In this document: positions 38,201 to 49,772 of the stretch, in pieces | Numbering within the stretch: position 1 is the stretch's first letter | How the letters are laid out: every line of letters starts with the position of its first letter | Source of the DNA: Paramecium octaurelia | Lineage: Eukaryota; Ciliophora; Oligohymenophorea; Peniculida; Parameciidae | DNA: 64,000 bases | Reading direction: 5' to 3' | NCBI GenBank assembly: GCA_905182995.1 | Contig: CAJJDP010000011.1 | Coordinates: forward strand, 508,432 to 572,431 | Notes under the pieces: generated by a model | The model's input: the letters and a program-made list of their open reading frames with translations, nothing else | Told to the model about the DNA's origin: nothing | Database searches by the model: none | Position numbers and translations under genes: made by a program

Positions 38201-41200
38201 TCTATTATTCTACTTTAACTTCCTAATGAACTTATGCATGAAACTAATCTTCTTCAAATTTCTTATCAATCACAAAATTTGTCTTAATTTACTCACCTTA
38301 AGATTTGCTTGATGAACTACTAGAATTTCTTTTCTATTCTATTTCCACTTTTATTTCAGCTTTTTCTTCGTTGAAAACTATAGCTGCCTCAATTTAATTT
38401 ACTTTCTTTTCATCCTCCGAAGATTTAGAACTTGAGCTACTTGATGATGATGATTTTTTTTATTATTTTTATTATTATTATTGTTATTATTATTGTTATT
38501 ATTATTATTATTAATTTTAACTTTCTACTTCTTTTTATTATATTTCTAACTCTTAATTTTATTTAGTAATTGTTTGAGAGAGAATATCATTGATATATTA
38601 ACTTGCTAGATCTTAAAATAAATTTTACTCTTCTTTTACTTAATTTTCTACTTATTTTGGCTTGGTCTATTATAATTTTTGAGCATATTATTGTTCATAT
38701 TATTCCTATCCTACTAATAACACTAAAATTTATTTGATAACTTCCTTATGTTAATGATACTTCAATCCAAAATCTAAAAAAATATTTTCTTTTAAAAAAG
38801 TAACTTTATAATAGGTTTTTGCTTTATTCCATTAAAATAAATTTTTGAATAAATTAAGGATTGTCTCAAACAATTAAATAGAGATATTTTCATCTTTTAG
38901 GTAAACCAGTAGTTTTTGCAGAATTTAGATTAAAGATTTGAAATCAAGATTCTGTAATAGATCATTTTATTCAGCTATGGTTGATAGTATGGCTAAATAT
39001 TTTAATGTTAATTATTCGTCCTTTAATTATTTTTAATTCAATATTCTTTGGAGTTATTAAACAAAACTTTGCTAAAATTGCTAAATGAATTATTTCTCTT
39101 GCAATTAGGGTTTTAAAATCTCTTATTTTATAAGTATTTCAATATCTTCAAAAGACTACTATAAGAAAAATTACAATAATTTTGATTGTAAAGTGACTTC
39201 ATAATTATTTTCCTATTAATTTTCTTATAAGATCTTTTCTAATAATTATATCAATTTTGTTTCACCTATAACTTCTAGAAGCTACTATTCATTTAATGTA
39301 TTCAATCCCAATTAGAAATGCAATTAATCACATAGAATTAAGCATTACACATAAGTGATCTCCTAAACATCAATATTAAAGGATTTATTAAACTACTTAA
39401 TCAATTCAAAATCTTTTGTTATTGTAACTAATTCACCCAGGCTTTTATATCTGAGTAAATTCCCTGATGAAATATTCTCAATGGAAATATCATAACGAAC
39501 ATTCTGTTCATATTGTTGGATAAGTTGAATTAATAATTCATTTTCCATAATTTTTTATTAGTTTGCTAAAACTGAATAAAGAAGGATATCGAGTTGAATA
39601 TCCTCATATTTATTTAATTATTTCAAAAAATAATTTGTTAGTTGTCTTTAATTAAGATTCAAATTGAGACAAATCACCAATAACGATTTAATATGGCTTT
39701 AATCAATTCTTATCAAAATCCAATTTGTGATTTATTTCATAATTGTTTTATGATATTATTCAAATTATTATTAAAATAATGAGAAGGCAGCCAAAAATTT
39801 TAATTATTGTTGGGTGTCATACTATTCCATATCTTCAAAAAAATTAAAAATCAAGGATTTATAATCCAATTAAGACAGTATCATTCTTGTGTAATTTTAT
39901 ATAATTTTAATGGTTGGATATTATAAGTAAAGCTCTATTATATCATTTTGATATTTATAAAGGATTTCTGGGTTATCCTTAGTTATTTAATAAATGTCAG
40001 ATAAACAAGATATTATTTTTTCTAATTTTCCTTACTTTAAGTTAACATAAATGATTTAATCTAAAACAGTTTCAATATCCTTTCCTTCAGATGATTAAGA
40101 GTCTTAACTTTTTATTGATTATCTTATAGAGGATGTCATAAATCCTGATTATTAAATTAAACTTGAATCCTTGAATTTTTTGTAAACTTTATTGTTAAAC
40201 CGAGATATTTCATCTAGTTATCTAAATGATAATTAAATACATTTACCTCATTATTTTAACATCATCTGAATGATATTATTTCAAAATCTGAATTTATTCA
40301 ATCTAAATGAATGATCTAAATTATTAATTTATTTCAACTAATAAATGTATGTATACTAAATACACTTTTTATGTAATATGTAATTAGGATTCTAATTTTT
40401 AGGTTAATAAACTCACAATTACATTTACTAAAAGCTTTACTTAAGTTTGATTTAACTCATGAATCATTTTTTCAAAGATATAATTCAATGAAAGAAGAGT
40501 TTGCTCACTTAAAGTGATGTTCTACATTGCAAATAATAATTATTCAAATAATTAACTACTGTATTAAAGTTGACCACATATTGCTCGAAGAGATATTTAC
40601 TCAATCGTTTAGGTGATATCTTCAGAATTTGAATCTTCATTAACTTGAAATGCTATTTACTCTTATTCAGTTTAGTAATTAAGAGCATTTAAAATCTAAG
40701 AAATTAATATTAAAATAGATTTCTAATCCTATTTTTTAGAAGCAAGATCTTTCATTTATTCTATAATTTCTTAATTATTAATTTAGTAGAGAAACAACTA
40801 ATTATATTCGAGCATATCTCTTAATAAAACAAGACATCTGATAATTGATTACCCTTGTTCCAAAAATGACAATATTGTTGGTAAAATATTCAACTTAAAC
40901 AATAACTTAATCAATTCTAATTATTGTCTAATTAAATAAGTTATAATATCCAAAATTCTGTCCCTATTCTCCTAATTTGATTAGCCCAATATTGTGATCA
41001 TTTGTTATAACCAATCAGTTAATTAAATCTCTGTTGCTTCATCATCCAAACTTAATACTTATTGCAATTAATCATTATAGAGAATGTAAATTCTGAAGAT
41101 CCTCAAATATTATTATAAGTATTCATTTTTAAGATCAATTATTTTTGTTATTATAGACATGTCAAATTTTGAATGCTCTTCTTAATCATTTAATTATATC

Positions 41201-41495
41201 TTATCTAAAATCTATTTAATTATTTAATCTAATTGAGGTATCCTAACCTTGGCTAATTCTAACTTAGTTTTTAAATTTTAGTTATTGAATAATTCCTAGG
41301 CAAGTGGCTTGATGTCTAGGCAATAATTCAACAATGTTAGAGTACTCTAGAGATTCTTGAAATTTTCATCTGATTGCTCTCCAATATACTCACCAATATC
41401 AAATAAAATCTAAATATCTAAAGTTTAATTACTTTATTACTGATAATGTTAACATCAGTTTTCTCAAAAAGGGGTTCGAAGAAGTTATTGTACAT
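32241..41495 (-). CDS. giant ARM/HEAT-like protein with Ser-cluster low-complexity centre (3,068 aa)
   Basis: One frame runs 9.2 kb without TGA apart from two introns (23 nt near 41427 and 25 nt near 40216). Residues 1-970 and about 2490-2935 are leucine-rich antiparallel-helix text of armadillo/HEAT style, e.g. LSCLCYQNKEVQQQLVD and LTNVLYKMEQQKVESRIL. The middle holds a polyGln run (about 977-995), eight serine clusters (about 990-2230), two Lys/Glu/Arg-rich helical blocks (about 1215-1390 and 1730-1895) and a recurring short hydrophobic motif next to the clusters. The last 130 residues form a separate ordered end. Start taken as MYNNFFEPLFEKTD. I know no described protein with this architecture; a scaffold role is inferred. 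Confidence 0.85.
34780..38459 (-). repeat. eight serine-cluster modules within the giant protein
   Basis: Approximate positions of the encoded clusters: 34780-34817, 35320-35355, 35653-35688, 36358-36402, 38066-38103, 38171-38202, 38302-38331 and 38411-38459. Most are Lys or Arg, then 5-12 Ser, then acidic residues. Near each cluster, or a few dozen residues away, sits a motif of the form basic-x-(I/V)-x-(V/I)-(A/I)-x-A, such as KIVVAAAVHHKI, KIETVIVASQVQ, KNVKAVITEAI, KQVLVATSIV, SSLIVAEAQ and VEMLIGSAIIANKI. These are repeats of an idea rather than exact copies. Confidence 0.7.
37611..37682 (-). repeat. 24-bp tandem repeat, three units (8-residue EEQIRLEQ)
   Basis: Three head-to-tail copies of a 24-bp unit encoding Glu-Glu-Gln-Ile-Arg-Leu-Glu-Gln; the first and last carry single-base differences. 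The repeat lies in the Lys/Glu/Arg-rich helical block of the giant gene and keeps the reading frame, so copy-number change would lengthen or shorten the helix without breaking it. Confidence 0.85.
38460..38515 (-). repeat. (TAA)n microsatellite encoding polyglutamine
   Basis: On the coding strand this is an almost pure TAA/CAA run read as Gln in this genetic code, with two Lys codons near its end, directly before the first serine cluster of the giant protein. Confidence 0.85.
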
Positions 41496-41557
41496 TATTA
41501 TCTCAAATGCGGAATACAAATAAATATAAATTATATAAATATAATTATAAGTTAATT

Positions 41558-42822
41558 TCAAAGACCTTATTTTTCTAATTATTATAATAGGTTTTAGTAA
41601 TAAGAAACACTCTAAAAATGAATATGATTAATACTTTTTGAGCATTTTGTTTAAAAAATCTACTCATTTACCTGACTACATTTTGATAATTTTCTAAAAA
41701 TATCTACTTCAAAAATTGAACATCTGAAGCTAATTTATTGGTAATTAGATTGAAGATCTAAACTTTTATTGTCAACTCTTTCTCCAGCTATTTAAGTATT
41801 AAAATAATTCACTTATTTCAATTTATTCAATGATTTTTCTATTTCTTCTTCTTTTGTAGTGATAAACTTCATGATTATATTTAACCCATTAGTTTAAGTT
41901 TCAGAAACATAATTAACTTATTTTTATAGTTACTCATTCAGAGATTAAATGTCTAGTTGCAATTCCTTTCTTTTTTGAATTAACTCATTTAAAACCTATT
42001 AAATTTAAATATTATTTTACATTAAATTCATTCAATTCAATTTTAATCTAAATATACATGATATAGAATTACTTCTGATTTTCACTCAAATCACAATTAT
42101 TTTCATCATCTTCAAATATCTTCCTTGGTTAGTAGATATTTTAATTTTCAACATTTATTTGCAAAATTACCTCATATTCTGGTATAAAAAAGTTTTTAAA
42201 TATGTTCATTTATTCAAAGTAATTTTTGCTACTTATTGTTAAATCTTACCTAATATTTATTTTATTTTTCATGTTGACCCTGTAATTTTGGAGAATTGGA
42301 GTGGCATTTTAGATAAAAAGAAAAAACTATTCAATTTTTGTTTCATTTTCTTAATCTATTGCATTTTCTGCAAAATCTGGAAACGTTGATATCAATACAT
42401 CCGCATAGTTCTTTTGCTATTCATTAGAATTACTATCCTGAATTTATTGTTATCGTAAAAATATTTAAACTTCATTAGAATACCACAAAAATTAAAAGTG
42501 AGATAATTATTTCATAAAATGATTGAGCATCACTAACCTTTGATAAATCAATTACAAGCTTAAATTTCCCTATTTTTTATTAAGAAATTAAATTTACTTG
42601 AACTACTTTTTGAGGTAATGAAGGTATATAACAGTATTACCATTTTTGTACGAGCAATGATCTTAATTAATAAAACTCACTAAAACGATGTTAAATCTAA
42701 AAATTTCCTTGATTGTCTTATCCTTCAATATTGTACATTACAAATTCATCTTGATTTTAATTAATTTTAGGATCCACTACGTTCACTACTATTTTATTTT
42801 ATTCAATAATATTATACTACAT
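41558..42822 (-). CDS. PX-domain, sorting nexin-like protein (403 aa)
   Basis: The N-terminal PX domain (about residues 8-120) binds phosphoinositides on endosomes: IVVNVVDPKINQNQDEFVMY, then QHRFSEFYQLRSLLVQKW, IPSLPQKVVQ and QRLVMLNHFMKQL. The basic RRFSxF-like strand appears as HRFSEF. The rest is helical and coiled coil (IQKRKELQLDIQSLNEQLQK), compatible with a BAR-type dimer of SNX-BAR proteins. Introns of 28 and 25 nt; the first lies inside the PX domain right after the proline loop. It is divergent from the phosphatase gene by only 44 bases. Confidence 0.8.
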
Positions 42823-42866
42823 TTATAAATATTAATATACACTTCCCCGTTTTAATTAATTAAATA
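42823..42866. promoter_or_regulatory. 44-bp bidirectional spacer
   Basis: Only 44 bases separate the start codons of the PX gene (minus) and the phosphatase gene (plus). The sequence is AT-rich around a short C-rich patch. Both 5' untranslated regions and core promoters must lie here or overlap the coding regions. Confidence 0.5.
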
Positions 42867-43667
42867 ATGGAATACATTTCTAGATCAAATATTGCTAAAA
42901 TGGTAGGAAGTACTTTAGTAAATGCTTCTGCAACTGATAAGTGCAAGAAAATCATCTCTTGGAGTTGGGAGATGCTGGGCTCGATCTTAATAATGATGGG
43001 ATCACCTATCTCAGTGAAGGGCTTAGATTCCGATGATGAATGCAAAGATAAAATAACTGCAAAAATGACTGAAAAAGAGTTTACTCTTGTGTTGGACCTC
43101 GATGAAACTTTAATTCACTCTGATATGGAAAGAACTTCATTTCTCGATGAAGAAATCCTTGTAAAAATAGGGAACACGATAGAAAAATATTACGTCAAAA
43201 TTAGGCCTTTTGCTAGAGATTTTTTGAAAGCTTTATCAAATTACTTTGAATTGGTTATTTTTACTGCCGCCATTAAGGAATATGCGGACAAAGTAATTGA
43301 TTATTTAGATCCAAGTGGGTTCATCAAGAGAAGATTCTACAGAGATGTAACCAAAATTATTATAAATTGTTTAGAGTTGTACTAAGAAAGATGGAGTGTT
43401 TTATAAAGATTTAACTAAGGTTAACACAAATCTAGATAAAACCTTTATTATTGACAATTCTTCATCAGGAATGTCTTTGAATCCATGTATATTATTAATT
43501 TTATCATAGAAAATGGAATACTTATAAAATCATGGTACAAAGATTTGAAGGACTAAGAATTGAAAATCTATGAAGCTATGTTGAAAAAGAACGTAAAGCC
43601 CAAAGACAATATCGTAAAATGTATTAGCTAAATGAAAAGAAAGTATCCTAAAAATGTATTAAATTGA
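42867..43667 (+). CDS. SCP/FCP1-type HAD phosphatase (249 aa)
   Basis: NLI-interacting-factor family Ser/Thr phosphatase; family members act on the RNA polymerase II tail or on nuclear-envelope lipin. Catalytic motif LVLDLDETLIHSDME at about residues 74-88 (both Asp present), then VKIRPFARDFLKALSNYFEL, VIFTAAIKEYADKVIDYLDP, FYRDSCTKKDGVFYKDL, and the third motif FIIDNSSSGMSLNP. Two introns of 28 and 23 nt. The N-terminal 65 residues are a short non-conserved lead. Substrate not predictable. Confidence 0.9.
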
Positions 43668-43685
43668 TTTAATTAAATATCACTG

Positions 43686-44069
43686 TCATAAATTAGAATC
43701 ATCCTCTTCTCCTCCATTATCGTCTGGTACCCAGTCTTCACTTGAATCATGTTAAAGTTATTCCTACTCCATCTAAACTGTATTTGAAAATTGAGACATC
43801 CTAATTTGTATAAACTTTTACAAAAAATTCCATAAACCCATTTTCCCTCCACTTTATTTCTCTTTAAGATAGACTTCCACTACTTTTCTGTCTACAACTT
43901 TATTTAAATTTGTTAAATTTTCTTAGCAAACATTTCCAACAGAAGTTCTAGACTAAAGACTCCTTAAAATTTTAAGACTGGTGCTTGTTTCTAAATTGTA
44001 ACATTTTTTGTGCTAGTAATTTTATTGGGCTGTAAAGATAGTCACTTTATCTGTTGTTCTCTCTCTCAT
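43686..44069 (-). CDS. small hypothetical protein with acidic tail (127 aa)
   Basis: Single exon, begins MRERTTDKVTIFTAQQNY and ends SEDWVPDDNGGEEDDSNL. Mixed charge with Thr/Ser/Leu-rich middle (TSTSLKILRSLQSRTSVG). No family recognised. It converges with the phosphatase gene, 18 bases between stops. Confidence 0.5.
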
Positions 44070-44234
44070 TTATTTATGAAATTGATTATTTAATTATTAA
44101 TGACAAATTCTTATACAAACAAGTGTTTTTCAAAAGGGATTTAACATCTTTAATACCTTCTAAATGGTCTTCTAAATATTAATTAAGATTTTCATTTAGT
44201 ATTAGCCAATATTATTATATTTTTAATAAATAAA

Positions 44235-44528
44235 ATGAAATTTGAGGAAATCATTAGAAAATATGTGAGTCCAATTAAGAGATTTGATCATGTTCTTCCA
44301 AATAATTACACAGCCTAAGATATCTACCATTATTATGAAGATTTGGTAATTGAAATTGTAAAGTAGGCTAAATTTAATGAAATTGAATCATTCACTAAAA
44401 TCAGATTTTCAAGAAAGTTTGCAGAAGTAGCATAAACCTAAGATTAAATGGATTGGTTGAATGACAGAGCCAAAGAAATTTCTAATGTTGCCATGAGTCT
44501 ATTCAAACTAAGATTTCCATAATTGTGA
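44235..44528 (+). CDS. small helical protein (97 aa)
   Basis: Single exon, begins MKFEEIIRKYVSPIKRFDHV and ends LFKLRFPQL. Balanced composition with probable helices (DIYHYYEDLVIEIVKQAKF) suggests a folded protein rather than noise. No family recognised. It converges with GID8, 45 bases between stops. Confidence 0.55.
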
Positions 44529-44573
44529 AAAATAGAAGATATTAAAATAAAATCAATAATTGTCATTATTCAG

Positions 44574-45287
44574 TCATTCCTCCTTAGAAAATTGCCCTTT
44601 TGAAATTTCCAAGAGTCGGGGATATTAGATCTCAGACTTTAATATTTCTTAAGCCCATAGCAGCAATTTCATTAATGTTCTTAATTTAGACTAATCATTT
44701 CCCATAGAGTCCTGATATAAATGTTGGTTGATTTCGCTAGCCACTTTAATTCTTTGAGAATTTTAGACAAGGTGGTTCATTGGACTCTTTTTAATATCTG
44801 AAAATGCTATCAAAGCAATGGCTTATTCTATTTCCTCAATTAAGTGAGGCTATATCAGATAAAATATTTACTTAGTTGGGTAGGAGTGGTATAATTTCAG
44901 TCTAAGCATATTTAACAGCTTGATCAATTTAATCTTTCTTAATGAGCTCAATTAATTTTTATGTTTTCAATTTAAAAAGTATTAAATTATTATTTTTCTT
45001 GTTGACCTTTTCTAATGCCGAGTCAATGTCACCATCTAAAATATTTTTCTTAATTTCAATTCTCTCAATCATTTAATCAAGTTCTTGATTAGACACTATT
45101 TAGAAGTTAAGATTATTGAATTACATGGTATGCCAGCTTCTTTAGAAAATTCTATTGCAGCATCTCTGTACCCTTCCACAATAAAGAAATTCAGAACAAT
45201 CTGATTCATAAATGATTTCGATATATTAATGCTCTTCTATTTATAATGCCAGTCTTCCGCTGAAATTTTTTCTAAAGTCGAATTCAT
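44574..45287 (-). CDS. GID8: GID8/TWA1, CTLH-complex subunit (220 aa)
   Basis: LisH-CTLH scaffold of the GID/CTLH E3 ubiquitin ligase. Recognised by the LisH segment NQIVLNFFIVEGYRDAAIEF (animal form YLVTEGFKEAAEKF), KEAGIP, then the CTLH region IERIEIKKNILDGDIDSALE and KLKTQKLIELIKKDQIDQAV, and the C-terminal CRA helices EEIEQAIALIAFSDIKKSP. Introns of 29 and 22 nt. Length agrees with the family (about 220-230). Confidence 0.9.
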
Positions 45288-45316
45288 TTTTATTATAATA
45301 AAAATAATGTAATTTA

Positions 45317-46888
45317 TCAAAATTATTCATATTCTAAATCGTCGTATTGTTAATTTGGTAAGGGAGGTTTTGATTCAAGAACACCTAAGTTGCATAAACA
45401 GAGTGTGGCTATAGATTTTTCATTTAAATGGTTCGCACACTTAAATAATAAAAGCTAAAATTACTAAGATGGCATTTTTTAAAATTTATGTTTGCACTTC
45501 CGTTGAGGTTTAAAGATATCCTGATATTTTAATTAGATTTAATAAGCACTCTAATTGTAATTTATGATTTTTCAATCTCCTGGCCAATTCATAACAATTC
45601 TATCAAATTGTATATAATTATTACTTAAAAATTTTCAAATGCTTAATCATATTGTTTAACTTCCAAAAACACTATACCCAACTAGCCATAGGAAATACAT
45701 GAGGATTCTGCTTCATCCCTTTTCTGAGCCCATTCTAAAGCATTAGAAAAATAATCAATGGATTCCTCATAATTCTTAAGTCTTCTATGAGCTAAACCCA
45801 AATTGTAAAACCCTGTAAACATGTTCTCCTGATCAGAATATTGTAGATTTTGTTTATGAAATTCAATTGATTTAGTGAAATTACCAGCATTGTAATAATT
45901 AAAGGCAACTCTGTTAGTTCCCAATGCCATTCCTATTTTATCTTCCATCAATTTGGCACAAGCCACAAATTTCTTATAGAATCTCACAGCTTCATTATGA
46001 TTTTTGCTACTCTCATAAACCATTCCTAAATAAAATGATAAATGAGCTTCCTTTTATATATCACCTGCTTACATACCAGCCTTGGCTCTTACAAGTAAAT
46101 CCTTGATACTAGTTCTGTTGTTTTCTTTCACATTATGAGTGTAGGGTATTGATGGAGCATAACCATTTCCAGGTGTCAATGGAGATGCAATGCTAGCATT
46201 TGGTAGATCTGGTGGTTGGACAGAAATCTATTGATCAAAGAACTAAAAGTTAGTTTCCGGTTGAACAGGTAAATCCATTTACGCTACTTTGTCAATTTCT
46301 TTTTTTAAATCAATATTGTCAATGGGGGCTGTAGACTTCATTAGTTATTCATTTAATAATGAGCCCAATAAATTCTTGACTGGTTTATCCTCATCCTCCT
46401 TAATATTAAGTATTTTGTCATATTGTTTTGCTTGCCCTTTATGGAAGAGTGCTTCAAAATCTTTCTCTTTTTCCTTTAGCTCTTGCAATGCATCCGCTTT
46501 GGGTTGCACAAAGATGTCTTTATACATTTGCATATCGTTCTCTTATCTTCTGAGCGGTTTCTTTTTATATTCTTTTGGCTAATTAATAACTCTCTATGAG
46601 TAATACTTATAACACTCTCTATTAACTAGGCTACACACTTTTCAATTAATTTGGTTAAGAAAAGAAAGCATCTTCAATTTTAGTTTGAAACTCACTAAGA
46701 ATTTCTTATGCTTTGTATCTATATCAATAATGAAACTAATTCATGTACGTTATTGGTTATAATCTCTCGGCTACGACAAATCTTGATGGTTGGTAGTTTT
46801 TAGTTGAGAATTTCTCATTGGAAAATTGCTTCTTCATTTTATTTTTGGTTAATTTCTTTGTTGGAGGTGATTTTGATTTATCGCTCAT
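45317..46888 (-). CDS. TPR repeat protein (489 aa), possibly TTC29-like
   Basis: Begins MSDKSKSPPTKKLTKNKMKK. After about 230 disordered, charged residues come TPR units: LSFYLGMVYESSKNHNEAVR, GTNRVAFNYYNAGNFTKSIE, GFYNLGLAHRRLKNYEESID, SYGQLGIVFLEVKQYDQAFE. Four introns (30, 22, 25 and 25 nt). The order and spacing recall axonemal TPR proteins such as TTC29, but that link is only a suggestion. It lies 29 bases from GID8 in the same orientation. Confidence 0.75.
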
Positions 46889-47114
46889 TTAATATTATAT
46901 AATATAAAATATTAAGAATTAAAATACTTTATAAATAAATAAAGCAAAAGGAGAGTTAGTCAATAAAGGTATTTTAGCTTAAATAATTTTATATTGATTA
47001 ATTTTAATCCTGTGTGACCAAATACTTCTGAATTGAAAATTAAAATCAATATTAAATTAGATTAATTGATAAATGATTTGGCAATTCTTTAAAAATAGGT
47101 TTAGCAACCTAAAA

Positions 47115-48723
47115 ATGAGAGATTAGATTTTTTTGGTTAAGATTTTAGCTTTTTCAATCAGTTTCTTATTGATTGGCTCATTTTATATTGTTTAGAAAAA
47201 TGTAATAATAGGAATATACGAAAACTCCTCTACAACCGTTCTGCAAAGTCAAGACAGAGCAGCGCTTAAGCTCTTTCTTCCGTAACTCAATCAATATCTA
47301 ATATCTAAACAGCATCAACGTAATCTTTAATTAATACTTTAGGAATTTAACTTCTAACAAGCTTAGGAACACTTTATTAATAATTAGGCAATTACCATAT
47401 CTCAGAATAATACAAAGATCCAATTTGGTGTTAACCTCTAGAGGAGAAGAGTTTTTTATTTCAGATTCCAGAGCCTTGTTTATCTTGCTATCGTTGTAAT
47501 GATGTCAATAAATTACAATCAAATCAAAAATATTAAGATCTATCGAAATTCTCAAGATTATTATCTGAGTATATCCTCATATTTGATACTTTATAACACA
47601 ATAGAATCTTTTATGCTGCTACTGAAGACATTTCAATTGGATTTATTTATCCTTAAGTCATATACGATTAGTCATTCGTACCTTAATAGAAGAATTGGTA
47701 TTTAAATCATGTAGAGAAGTATTAATAGGATAAAAATTAGAAATATCACTTCTCATAGCTCTACTTTTCGAGCACCGAATTTATCTACAAATAAACCATA
47801 ACTTATTCTTTAGAAAATTAATACACTTAAAGCTTAGATGCAGTTGCTGGTACTGATATAGATGCAGAGGATCCTGACATGAAATTGGTTTAAGCAAACA
47901 CGTATTTGATTAATGAACAAGGTCAGATCATCTATAGAAATGTAAATTTGAATCTCTCTGTCACTGAACTTAATTTTATTTATGAAGAAAATAAAACAGG
48001 ATTCAATCAAACTGATTGGGGTGAGATCTTAAATTTTGCTAAGAATTCTCCAAGCATTTCGAATTGCTAAGAGAATGAAAAATAAATATTATGTAGATAT
48101 AATTCCATTTATAAGAAACCCATTAAAATTGTAGCCAATCAGATTCCTGGCAATTTCACATTGATGATGTAAATTTCAGTTATTACTTTAGGTTTACTAA
48201 TGTTAGTTTTGAACACTTATTGCAATAAAATTTCTTATCTTTAGAGCTCAATGTTTAAAAAGTGAATGAATAAACTTTCTATACTTAAATCATTACATCT
48301 TGCTCTTTGATTTCGATTTCCATGGTTATTGTTATTTTAATGTTTCGCCCAATCCTAAGAGTTATGGTAGCCGCTAAAACTTATATTAAAAAAATGGGTA
48401 ATAATTTGGATAAGGAAATATTTAAACTCAAGAATCCGAAAAAAAATGATAAAGGTATTTTCAATAATTTAGAGGTTTAAATTGTCAATTTCAGTGACAT
48501 CTTGTCAAGAAGTTAATAATAAAAAGGAAACATCTGTAAATAAATTGAAGACTATCAATATCAAAAAAAAATAACCTAACTAACTCAAATTGAATTATTG
48601 TCTGAGTTTGATAAAACCAAATTAAATACCCATTTATCTACTTCAACTAACTATTTGCAATTAATGATTTCTCAATTATTAAAATAATTTAATTAATATA
48701 ACCATTGTGTCTAAAAAAATTGA
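47115..48723 (+). CDS. dCache-HAMP membrane receptor-like protein (520 aa)
   Basis: Predicted topology: helix 1 near residues 7-27 (VKILAFSISFLLIGSFYIV), a large extracellular double-Cache sensor (about 40-340), helix 2 near 380-398 (SLISISMVIVILMFRPIL) and a HAMP-like linker (FRPILRVMVAAKTYIKKMG, then NNLEVQIVNFSDIL). Cache hallmarks include SIGFIYPQVIYDQSFVPQQK, KNWYLNHVEKY, LDAVAGTDIDAEDPDMKLVQ and YLINEQGQIIYRNVN. About 70 further residues follow, with no kinase, cyclase or other output domain. Two 23-nt introns; both are needed to keep the Cache domain in frame. Confidence 0.75.
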
Positions 48724-49130
48724 AATGACTAAATGAATTCAGTATTCATATTAAATAATTTAATTTATTATCTTGGATGTAAAGTATTTTATTTTAAAAG
48801 CCTTGATTAGAATTTGCTAAATTAATTAATGAGCTTAATTGGAAAGATATCAATTGTACATATATCATGTTTTCTTTCAAGTTTAATTGTTAAATTTATT
48901 GTCTAAAATCTATCAGATAAATTCTCCTTAAGTAAACAACTTAATTTAAATATAGACTTACCTAGTTCTATTCAAAATCACTTTACAATTTCTGAGAATT
49001 TGGAAAAAAACATACAAAAAGTTATTACACACAAAGGATTTAAAATTAATTTCTTAATTAGTTCTATAATTCAAAATAATATGAGTTAATATTTTATATT
49101 TAATTATATTATTATTATATATATATTATA
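48724..49130. other. intergenic, ambiguous frame
   Basis: About 400 bases between the receptor and TRAPPC4 genes. A plus-strand frame from 48733 stays open to 49134, overlapping the TRAPPC4 start, with mixed composition. A 36-nt splice could attach it to the receptor C-terminus, which is longer than any other intron here. Treated as non-coding for now. Confidence 0.4.
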
Positions 49131-49646
49131 ATGAAAAAAGACAGATAAAATTATTATTTTATAGTTGTGAATAAGACAGGAGGTTTATAATTCTTTTCAC
49201 AACTCAAAGAATAGTATCGAGAAGATTAAGACAAAATAACTACAAATTAAGTTTTATAGGCATCATCTATATTTTATGCTATTGATCACCTTACGCAAAC
49301 AATAATTCCTGATGCAATTTACAAGGTTGAGCAGGATAAGGATAAGGATTTTGAAAGAGACAATGCCATAGATTTGTTGATAACAGAAAATTATATGGTT
49401 TCGACATTGAAAACTCTGACAGGATTACGCTTTTTGGTTATTTCAAGTAAGTGATAATTGTAAGTCTTAGATAAAAATTTGGAAGTCCCAAAAAAACATG
49501 AAGACAACATACAAAAGATGAGACAGATTTATAGATTGTATACAGATTATTTTTCAAAAGACCCTTTTTAATCAGATGATTAACCTTTGGGGGAAAAGAA
49601 AAGAGCTCAATTTGATAGGGATGTGAGAGAATTATTGGATTTTTGA
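49131..49646 (+). CDS. TRAPPC4: TRAPP complex subunit 4 (synbindin/Trs23), 163 aa
   Basis: Longin-fold subunit of the TRAPP tethering complex, which activates Rab1/Ypt1 at the Golgi. Recognised from FIVVNKTGGLQFFSQ, QASSIFYAIDHLTQTIIPDA, TENYMVSTLKTLTGLRFLVI (animal form HCYQTLTGIKFVVL), and IYRLYTDYFSKDPFQSDDQP with the ending FDRDVRELLDF. One 24-nt intron after the TLTGLRFLVIS strand, containing an in-frame TGA. Slightly shorter than animal orthologs, otherwise normal. Confidence 0.88.
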
Positions 49647-49772
49647 ATAAATGAAATGATATGTAAATTTAATTGATTTGAGTATTTCGTAGTGAGTATA
49701 AATAATGTGTTTCTGTGTAGGGGTTAATTCAAGAATAATAGGTTGGTTATTTAATAAAATGATATAAATTAA

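Noticed and set aside
48733-49134. A 133-codon plus-strand frame
   Set aside because: It overlaps the TRAPPC4 start, has no recognisable domain, and such lengths occur by chance when only TGA stops; kept only as a note.
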